Source of the DNA: Glaciecola sp.
Lineage (GTDB): Bacteria > Pseudomonadota > Gammaproteobacteria > Enterobacterales > Alteromonadaceae
DNA: 32,372 nucleotides
Reading direction: 5' to 3'
NCBI GenBank assembly: GCA_029251505.1
Contig: JAQXDG010000003.1
Coordinates: forward strand, 1-32,372
In this document: piece by piece, positions 26,688 to 32,372 of the stretch
Layout of the letters: every line of letters starts with the position of its first letter
Numbering within the stretch: the stretch's first letter is position 1
Notes under the pieces: model-generated
What the model saw: only the letters and a program-made list of their open reading frames with translations
Databases searched by the model: none
What the model was told of the DNA's origin: nothing
Program-made: the position numbers and the translations under genes

Positions 26688-27476
26688 TTATTCACAAAAG
26701 CTGACTGAGCAAGAACCAAGACCTTCTATGGTCATGCTAAACACATCGCCCGCTTGTGCATCAATGAGTGGAGCAAGTGCACCCGATAAAATAATTTCAC
26801 CTTGCTTAAATTCAATACCATATTCACCGAGGGTATTAGCTAGCCAGGCAACCGCTTGTGCTGGATGCCCTTGAACAGCAGCACCAATACCTGAGCCAGC
26901 CGGTTGGCCATTGTGTTCAATGTGCATTTGTGCAGCAGCCAAATCAATCGAATTAGGATTAATGCGCTGTTTACCTATAACAAATACGCCGCATGAAGCG
27001 TTATCAGCAACCGTATCAACAATGCTAATATTCCAATTTTCGATGCGTGAATCGACAATTTCAAAACACGGTGCCACCCACAGTGTTGCATCAAGGATAT
27101 CTTGCGCGGTCACACCGGGACCTTTGATGTCGTGTTTTAAACAAAACGCAATCTCACCCTCAGCGCGGGGTTGAATTAACTGCGCTTTTTTCAGGCTAAT
27201 AGCACTACCATTTTCATAGTGCATAACATCGGTGAGGAAACCAAAATCAGGCTGATGTACATTTAACATCTTTTGTACAGCTTCGCTGGTGACACCAATT
27301 TTTTTTCCGACAATCGTTTCACCGGCTTGAGTTTTTAGGTGTAAGGTTTCGAGTGAAATTTGATAAGCGTCGTCGATGGTTAAATCCGGGAAGCGATGTA
27401 TCAGTGGAGCTACAGTTTGCCTATTTTTTTGCGCATTGACTAATTCAATGGCTAGTTTTTGATATAGTTTTTTCAC
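26688..27476 (-). CDS. hsaE: 2-hydroxypenta/hexa-2,4-dienoate hydratase HsaE
   Basis: 262 residues of the MhpD/DmpE hydratase family. Metal-binding segment PRAEGEIAFCL, then the VAPCFEIVDSRI and DNASCGVFVIG stretches. It hydrates the 2-hydroxyhexadienoate released by HsaD to a 4-hydroxy-2-oxoacid for HsaF. The start is GTG (complement of 27474-27476), supported by GGAG 8 bases upstream, and its first base is shared with the hsaB stop (TAGTG). Confidence 0.92.
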   Translation of the reverse strand: MKKLYQKLAIELVNAQKNRQTVAPLIHRFPDLTIDDAYQISLETLHLKTQAGETIVGKKIGVTSEAVQKMLNVHQPDFGFLTDVMHYENGSAISLKKAQLIQPRAEGEIAFCLKHDIKGPGVTAQDILDATLWVAPCFEIVDSRIENWNISIVDTVADNASCGVFVIGKQRINPNSIDLAAAQMHIEHNGQPAGSGIGAAVQGHPAQAVAWLANTLGEYGIEFKQGEIILSGALAPLIDAQAGDVFSMTIEGLGSCSVSFCE

Positions 27477-28453
27477 TATTTAGGCTCCTGCGTTTTCCAT
27501 AAATCAGGTAAACCGGGATCGGTGCTAGTAATTAAGCGCTTAAGTAGTAGTTTTAACGCCATTACATCGCCTACGCCAAGTTTTTCGATAAGTTCTTCTT
27601 CAATCGCCTTTGCTTGAGCAATATGGACCAGTGATGTTTCACGCCCATGATCAGTTAACTGGTAATGTTCATCGTCTAGTTTCTCTATTAGATCTTGGTT
27701 GATGAGGAATTCTATGTCGCTGTCTGCTAAGCTGTGCCCAGTGTACTCAATATGATCATTGAGTTGCTCCAAGGTTAAACGTGATTGAATATTGAGAACT
27801 GACAATGCAAAAAAATGTGAGTCTTCATGAGCCTGTTCGTCAAATACTTTACGCATACGAAACAGCATTTGAAAGTGCGAACGGCCAAGTAAATAGCCTA
27901 ACAAATCTTCATTATAACTGCACTGAGGTGAACTAGGCTCTGAGGAAAGTGCGACGCCTTCCCATGGCTTACGAGCCGTCATGGCATATTGCCCTTGTTG
28001 AAATACTAAGGGAGGGAGTGTTTGTTGATCAAAGCTAAGGACTTCGCCAATATAAATAAGGTGGTCGCCGCCATCGTGCGTGACGATATTTTTGCATTGA
28101 AAACGTGCACTACAGTTAGGTATTAACGGGGCATCACTGATGCCTTTATCGAGTACTATACCTTGGAATTTATTTTCACCGCGAGAGGCAAACGTATTCG
28201 ATAAATCTTGTTGATCTTGCGACAACACATGCACATTCCAATGTATAGCTTCATTGAACGCGTCTAAACTGAGTGAGGTTTTGGCTAAACTCCATAACAC
28301 CATAGGCGGGTCTAAGGATACAGAGTTAAAGCTGTTCGCCGTTAACCCGACAGGAGTACCGTCAGGTGCAGTTGCCGTGATAATAGTTACACCAGTTGTA
28401 AAACTGCCAAGTGCATTTCTAAAAGCAATGGTGTCGAATTCTTGTGGTGCCAT
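27476..28453 (-). CDS. hsaB: HsaB-like flavin reductase fused to a MarR-like C-terminal domain
   Basis: 325 residues from the ATG at 28453 (AAAAGG 8 bases upstream; an upstream ATG at 28474 has no site). Residues about 8-160 are a flavin reductase domain (FRNALGSFTTGVTIITA, GLTANSFNSVSLDPP). Residues about 180-310 are a winged-helix MarR-like region (LLGYLLGRSHFQMLFRMRKVFDEQ ... LTLEQLNDHIEYT ... LIEKLDDEHYQLTDHGRE). The same architecture is known in the C1 reductase of p-hydroxyphenylacetate hydroxylase, where the MarR-like domain binds the substrate and controls flavin reduction. HsaB should supply reduced flavin to HsaA for 3-HSA hydroxylation. HsaA is not in this window. First gene of the leftward operon. 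Confidence 0.88.
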   Translation of the reverse strand: MAPQEFDTIAFRNALGSFTTGVTIITATAPDGTPVGLTANSFNSVSLDPPMVLWSLAKTSLSLDAFNEAIHWNVHVLSQDQQDLSNTFASRGENKFQGIVLDKGISDAPLIPNCSARFQCKNIVTHDGGDHLIYIGEVLSFDQQTLPPLVFQQGQYAMTARKPWEGVALSSEPSSPQCSYNEDLLGYLLGRSHFQMLFRMRKVFDEQAHEDSHFFALSVLNIQSRLTLEQLNDHIEYTGHSLADSDIEFLINQDLIEKLDDEHYQLTDHGRETSLVHIAQAKAIEEELIEKLGVGDVMALKLLLKRLITSTDPGLPDLWKTQEPK

Positions 28454-28513
28454 GGTAATAACCTTTTTAAGCATTCAGTGTAAACAGTATCTTAACAAGC
28501 TCGTTTCGCATCA

Positions 28514-28529
28514 TCGTCTTTATGGACTA
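28514..28529. promoter_or_regulatory. Operator-like inverted repeat, site D
   Basis: Sequence TCGTCTTTATGGACTA, 60 bases upstream of the hsaB start. The same distance from the start codon as site C has from hsaC, and the same 12-base core GTCTTTATGGAC. Confidence 0.7.
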
Positions 28530-28605
28530 AACACTATATTTGCACCATTTTTTACTGATAAAGGGTGCGATATTATCCATAAATATTAAGTAGTATGTTC
28601 AACGC

Positions 28606-28621
28606 TCGTCCAATTGGACGA
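28606..28621. promoter_or_regulatory. Operator-like perfect palindrome, site E
   Basis: TCGTCCAATTGGACGA is a perfect 16-bp palindrome (18 with the flanking C and G). It lies between hsaB and the aldehyde dehydrogenase gene, 92 bp centre to centre from site D. It is the best match to the shared core and a natural seed for building the motif. Confidence 0.75.
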
Positions 28622-28760
28622 GGATAGATATGTACAAATACATTAGGTTTGTAAAATTGGAGCTAAACGTGTATTGAATATTGTTAAGATCATGCAGGTC
28701 TGTTAATTAATGACAGCTTCGTTTAGCATTTAATCTACTTACAATTAAAGGAACTAGTCC

Positions 28761-30197
28761 ATGACTCAGCAATTGGATTCAATGGCACAACTATTAAACG
28801 CTCAGCAGCAAGATCATATTAAACATCGGCTTGTTAGCGCAGACCAAAGGCGCAAGCGTTTACAACAAGTGATAGATGTGATTGTCGCACACCATCAAGA
28901 GTTTGTTGAAGCCATGGAACTTGATTTTGTAGGGCGCAGCCAAGGCTTTTCTGTGATGAATGACATATTAGGTTCACTTGCTAGCCTTAAGTATGCGCGA
29001 GATCATCTGGATAGTTGGATGGGGAGTGACAGTCGTCAAGTATTTTCTCCATATGACCAGCTGGGCAGTACTGCTCGAATTGAATATCAAGCTAAGGGAA
29101 GTGTGGGCATTATTGGTACATGGAATGCACCCTTGTATACGTTACTCTCACCGTTAGCTTGCGTATTAGCTGCTGGTAACCGTGCAATACTCAAACCTTC
29201 AGAGGTCACGCCTAAGACAGCTGATGTGCTTGCATCAGTTTTCGCTAAAGAGATTGATCCTCTTATCGTCGCGGTGGTAACTGGAGGTGTAGAAGTAGGT
29301 GTTGAATTTAGCCATCTACCTTTTGACCATCTAATATTTACGGGCAGTACGGCTGTTGGTAAAAAAATCATGCAGGCTGCGTCACAGAATTTAGTCCCAG
29401 TTACTCTTGAATTAGGAGGAAAGTCACCGGTAGTGATAAGTGACAGTTGTGATTTGGAAGAAACATGCAAGCGCATAGCCATAGCTAAAAGTAACAATGG
29501 TGGCCAGCTCTGTATCAGCCCCGATATAATTTATGTACCCAAGCATAACATCGAGCAAACTGCGTCCTTGATCCTGGAGACGTATAAGTCACTTTTCCCG
29601 GAAATTACTAACAATGCTGATGTCGTACCAATTGTCAATCAAGCACATTGCCAACGAGTTGTTGATGTGATTAAACAAGCTCAAGATAGTGGTTGTGATG
29701 TGCGAGATAGCCATAGCGTTGCTGATCTGCAAGCGTGTGTCTCACAAGACAAAAGATTGCCGCTTCACTTAGTTATCGCACCCGCTAAATCCACTCGTAT
29801 TATGCAGGAGGAAATATTTGGTCCTGCTGCGGTGTTGCAGCCTTATGACGATATTGCTGATGTGATTGATGACATTAACCTGGGAGATAAACCGCTTGCG
29901 CTTTATTATTTTGGCGAAAATCAAGCAGAACTAGACCTTGTGTTAGCCAACACAACATCTGGTGGGGTTTCGATTAATGATTGCTTGATGCATGCTGCCA
30001 TGCATGATGCGCCATTTGGTGGGGTAGGGGCATCTGGAATGGGACATTATCACGGTGTAGAGGGCTTTAAAGCCTTGAGTCATGCACGAACTGTATTTGT
30101 CGCTCCGCAACATGATCCTCGAGGCGAGTGGGGTTTATTACCTCCGCATCATGACCAATTTAAAGCGATGATGGTGGCACAGGTTACTGCAGATTAA
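28761..30197 (+). CDS. Aldehyde dehydrogenase (coniferyl-aldehyde-dehydrogenase type), candidate side-chain aldehyde oxidase
   Basis: 478 residues. N122 (GTWNAPLY), E217 (LELGGKSP) and C251 (NGGQLCISPD) are the usual ALDH catalytic residues, and the architecture is the shorter CalB/long-chain aldehyde type. It oxidises an aldehyde to an acid with NAD(P). In bile-acid degraders an ALDH (Sad in Pseudomonas sp. Chol1) oxidises the C22 aldehyde released by the side-chain aldolase, so it may complement the thiolase/aldolase at 6752. It is a single-gene transcript with its own operator (site E) and a terminator. Start supported by AAAGGA upstream. General aldehyde detoxification is an alternative. 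Confidence 0.8.
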   Translation: MTQQLDSMAQLLNAQQQDHIKHRLVSADQRRKRLQQVIDVIVAHHQEFVEAMELDFVGRSQGFSVMNDILGSLASLKYARDHLDSWMGSDSRQVFSPYDQLGSTARIEYQAKGSVGIIGTWNAPLYTLLSPLACVLAAGNRAILKPSEVTPKTADVLASVFAKEIDPLIVAVVTGGVEVGVEFSHLPFDHLIFTGSTAVGKKIMQAASQNLVPVTLELGGKSPVVISDSCDLEETCKRIAIAKSNNGGQLCISPDIIYVPKHNIEQTASLILETYKSLFPEITNNADVVPIVNQAHCQRVVDVIKQAQDSGCDVRDSHSVADLQACVSQDKRLPLHLVIAPAKSTRIMQEEIFGPAAVLQPYDDIADVIDDINLGDKPLALYYFGENQAELDLVLANTTSGGVSINDCLMHAAMHDAPFGGVGASGMGHYHGVEGFKALSHARTVFVAPQHDPRGEWGLLPPHHDQFKAMMVAQVTAD

Positions 30198-30221
30198 TTT
30201 TTTAAATGTTTTAGGTAAAAC

Positions 30222-30249
30222 AATGCAGCTTAATAGCTGCATTTTTTTT
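30222..30249 (+). terminator. Rho-independent terminator after the aldehyde dehydrogenase
   Basis: A 9-bp stem (AATGCAGCT at 30222-30230 pairing with 30235-30243), 4-base loop TAAT, followed by a run of T. It lies 24 bases after the aldehyde dehydrogenase stop codon. Confidence 0.88.
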
Positions 30250-30290
30250 AAGAACATGTTGATAGCATCAAAACGCTAGATATCCAAAAC

Positions 30291-31385
30291 TTATTCTTCA
30301 GTATACGCTCTTGCGCCTTTTGGCACATACACGCCGTCAACTTTGGATTGGAATTCTTCTTTGCGTGCTCTTGGGTTATAAAATTGCTTATACCAAATTC
30401 GAGCTTTCATGAACGGGCCATCGCTAGGTAAAAATAATCCATTTAAACATGGTGCTTTATTGACCCACACTTGGAAATCTTGCAGAAATGCCGCTTTACT
30501 GGCATCTTGGAATTGACGCGCTGCAATGCCATCTTCTACTGTTGCTTCGGCATGGCCTCCAGGAGATTTTACGAGCAATGCATGCCATACTTTGATGGAA
30601 CCATCCTCTATAGGGGTATGCACTATCATAAGATGGGATTCATAAAACCCCGTCAAGTGTGATAACAAGACACCTGGACCATGATAAGTCGTCACAGTAT
30701 GCAATATTGGACTTTCGCCATCTGCACCAACTAAAGTACGATGCCCGCCGCACTGACGTTGTGTGGCTAGATGACCACTAAATTCATTTTCGTAACGTTC
30801 AACGGTAGAGCCATGAATCGGACTTAGATGTCCATAGTCACAAATGTTGTCGATGACTTCTTGTGGATGTTGTTCAAGTATACCCAAATCATCAAAACGC
30901 CAATGTACCCAAGCTTTATCATCCCATTCAGGAAGACTTGGATGATCCCATTCTGGCTCACCGTTTTCAGGATCGTGCCAGATCCAAATTGCCCCCATGC
31001 TCTCAGCTACGGGCCATGCTTTAATACACGCTGTTTTTGGAATCGGTCCATCATGATAAGGAATATCATCGCACTGACCATCTGGCCCAAAGCGCCATGC
31101 ATGGTAAGGACAGCGTATGCTATCCCCTTCAATATTGGTGCCACCGCCATCAATGATGACATATGAGGTATCATTGTCGGCGGCTAAATGTGTTTTCATA
31201 TGCGGGCAGTAAGCGTCAAGCAATACCACTCTGCCCGTCGCTCGTCCGCGATAAAGCGCAAAATCTCTGCCAAAAAATCGAACTGCCACGGGTTTGTGTG
31301 TATTGATTTCTTCAGCTGTAGCTATCATGAACCAGCCGCGAGGGAAGGTATAATCGCCGAGACGATAATCTTGTGAAGTGGCCAT
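30291..31385 (-). CDS. Rieske oxygenase, KshA-like, with enlarged Rieske loop
   Basis: 364 residues. Rieske cluster ligands C60, H62, C92 and H95 (CPH ... CPYH), then non-haem iron motif DNICDYGHLSPIHG with N180, D183, H186 and H191. The C-x-H to C-x2-H spacing is about 29 residues, longer than the 15-17 of typical members. The N-terminal PRGWF and LDAYCPHM resemble 3-ketosteroid 9alpha-hydroxylase oxygenase KshA. It could hydroxylate the steroid nucleus, at C9 or elsewhere, using an electron-transfer partner not in the window. Start has AAGGAG 5 bases upstream. It lies 72 bases downstream of the MFS stop and probably shares that transcript. Confidence 0.8.
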   Translation of the reverse strand: MATSQDYRLGDYTFPRGWFMIATAEEINTHKPVAVRFFGRDFALYRGRATGRVVLLDAYCPHMKTHLAADNDTSYVIIDGGGTNIEGDSIRCPYHAWRFGPDGQCDDIPYHDGPIPKTACIKAWPVAESMGAIWIWHDPENGEPEWDHPSLPEWDDKAWVHWRFDDLGILEQHPQEVIDNICDYGHLSPIHGSTVERYENEFSGHLATQRQCGGHRTLVGADGESPILHTVTTYHGPGVLLSHLTGFYESHLMIVHTPIEDGSIKVWHALLVKSPGGHAEATVEDGIAARQFQDASKAAFLQDFQVWVNKAPCLNGLFLPSDGPFMKARIWYKQFYNPRARKEEFQSKVDGVYVPKGARAYTEE

Positions 31386-31457
31386 AAATACTCCTTTGTA
31401 TGTCGTTAATGGTCTTATAAATAAAGTGTTAGCCGAGCTAATAACTGCGTTTTGTAG

Positions 31458-32372
31458 TTATAACTTATCCGCTAGCTGCTCATTGGTTGCAATATTGGTC
31501 ATGTGTGTGTAATAAGGCGCGATGGCTTTGTGATAAAACAGTGCTGACAACACCAACATGATAAGCATCAATAGAATGGCATATTGTAAGCCTTCACCAG
31601 CATCTGTTTGTGAGAATAGATCACTAAATGTGCCGGTCAATAAAGGGCCGATACCTGCGCCAAATAAGGTTAAAAATAGTGCTAGCATTGCAATACTCGT
31701 GGCACGTTGTTTGCTGTTTACTAATTTACTCACTGCAGCGAAAGCCAGTGTTGGCCACCAACTGTTGAAGAAACTAAAACCGGCTGCAAAGATAATCGCA
31801 TGAGGTATTTTGACACTACCTAGTTGCCAAATTGCATCTGCCGGCCAAAAAAGAAAACCATAGCCAAATGGAATACTCAATAATACACCGATTACTGGCA
31901 TACGTAGTTGCCAGCGCGTATTAGTGCGGCATAACTTATCGCAATAATAACCGCTAAACATTGAGCCGACTGCAGCGAACACACCGCTAGCTAAACCGAA
32001 TGACAACCCAGCGTGCGCTAATGTCATATCAAAGTTTCGAACCATAAATGTGGGTGCCCAGATACCGTATCCGTAACCGACCATACCGGCAACGGCAGTA
32101 CCCATACAGATATACAAAAATCCTTTTATTTTTATAATGTCACGTAGGTCGTTAAAGAATTTACCTTGAGGTTGCAAACGTACTTGCTTTTCTGCTTCGG
32201 TATCGTATACGCCCATACCAGGATCTCTGCCAAAAACATACAGTAATAAAGCGATCACAATGCCCGGAGCACCAAAAAAGATAAATACTGCGCGCCAGCC
32301 AAATTCTTGCGCAATCCAGCCACCTAATGCCATTGCTGCAAGTAAACCAATATGCGGACCGAGCATGTATAG
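31458..32372 (-). CDS. MFS transporter (Spinster-like), 5' end cut by the window edge
   Basis: An open frame of about 305 codons on the minus strand continues to the right edge (reads L-Y before MLGPHIGLLAAM). The visible start Met is internal: the first segments and the GWRAVFIFFGAPG region correspond to the middle of an MFS protein, so about the first third is missing. Repeated hydrophobic segments and the GWRAVFI and YYCDKL loops fit the same Spinster-like group as the transporter at 23371. Likely a steroid or intermediate carrier; substrate unknown. Confidence 0.82.
   Translation of the reverse strand, partial: LYMLGPHIGLLAAMALGGWIAQEFGWRAVFIFFGAPGIVIALLLYVFGRDPGMGVYDTEAEKQVRLQPQGKFFNDLRDIIKIKGFLYICMGTAVAGMVGYGYGIWAPTFMVRNFDMTLAHAGLSFGLASGVFAAVGSMFSGYYCDKLCRTNTRWQLRMPVIGVLLSIPFGYGFLFWPADAIWQLGSVKIPHAIIFAAGFSFFNSWWPTLAFAAVSKLVNSKQRATSIAMLALFLTLFGAGIGPLLTGTFSDLFSQTDAGEGLQYAILLMLIMLVLSALFYHKAIAPYYTHMTNIATNEQLADKL

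Noticed and set aside
28696-28720. Imperfect palindrome CTGTTAATTAATGACAG before the aldehyde dehydrogenase
   Set aside because: It has AT-rich arms, occurs once, and does not resemble the shared operator. Likely chance.
31395-31425. Possible sixth operator upstream of the Rieske gene (TGTCGTTAATGGTCTTA)
   Set aside because: It shares only TTAATGG-like bases. The right half is GTC, not GAC, and the spacing is off by one, so it does not fit the inverted-repeat pattern.
1-32372. CRISPR arrays, tRNA/rRNA genes, insertion sequences, integrase or phage genes
   Set aside because: No direct-repeat arrays, RNA gene signatures, transposase motifs or terminal inverted repeats were seen. The cluster shows no direct mark of mobility.

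Overview
The window is a dense catabolic gene cluster for aerobic steroid degradation by the 9,10-seco route. It most likely comes from a gammaproteobacterium of moderate to low GC: no introns, short intergenic gaps, clear Shine-Dalgarno sites, ATGA-type overlaps and proteobacterial protein styles. I cannot name the genus from sequence alone. The gene content (HsaB/C/D/E/F/G, IpdA/B/C/F, EchA20, FadA6-like proteins and an HsdA-type 3alpha-hydroxysteroid dehydrogenase) gives the pathway with high confidence. The growth substrate is inferred. A 3alpha-HSD, a FATP-type acyl-CoA ligase, an aldolase/hydratase pair and a secreted amidase point to bile salts or a similar C24 steroid rather than only C19 steroids.

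Layout. Positions 1-3210 read leftward: hsaD, then a 2,4-dienoyl-CoA-reductase/BaiCD-type flavoprotein, then a fragment at the left edge. A divergent control region at 3211-3482 drives a rightward operon (3483-8900): SDR, SnoaL-like protein, FATP-like acyl-CoA ligase, SCP2-type thiolase/aldolase and a DUF35-MaoC fusion. This looks like a side-chain module and ends in a strong terminator. A second rightward operon of 14 genes (9079-22532) holds the extradiol dioxygenase HsaC and then the ring C/D (HIP) genes: ipdA, ipdB, echA20, ipdC, a crotonase, two acyl-CoA dehydrogenases, a thiolase, an SDR, a Tat-type amidase, ipdF, a MaoC hydratase and an HSDL2-like SDR. A convergent leftward operon (28453-22589) encodes HsaB (with an added MarR-like domain), HsaE, HsaG, HsaF, an MFS carrier and HsdA. 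An aldehyde dehydrogenase (28761-30197) is divergent from it. Last come a leftward KshA-like Rieske oxygenase and a second, truncated MFS carrier.

How it works together. HsdA oxidises the 3-hydroxyl. The ligase, hydratase, aldolase and aldehyde dehydrogenase shorten the side chain. The Rieske protein may hydroxylate the nucleus. HsaB would feed reduced flavin to an HsaA that is not in this window. HsaC and HsaD cleave ring A, and HsaE/F/G process the C5 dienoate to pyruvate and propionyl-CoA. The Ipd/EchA20/FadE/FadA6 set dismantles rings C and D.

The main unlisted signal is a family of five 16-bp inverted repeats, shared core GTC-N4-TGGAC with a TCGTC/GACGA-like frame. They occur in the three intergenic regions expected to hold the main promoters: two at 3344-3384, one at 9003-9018 and two at 28514-28621. 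They probably are the operators of one regulator that links all these transcripts. No regulator gene lies in the window.
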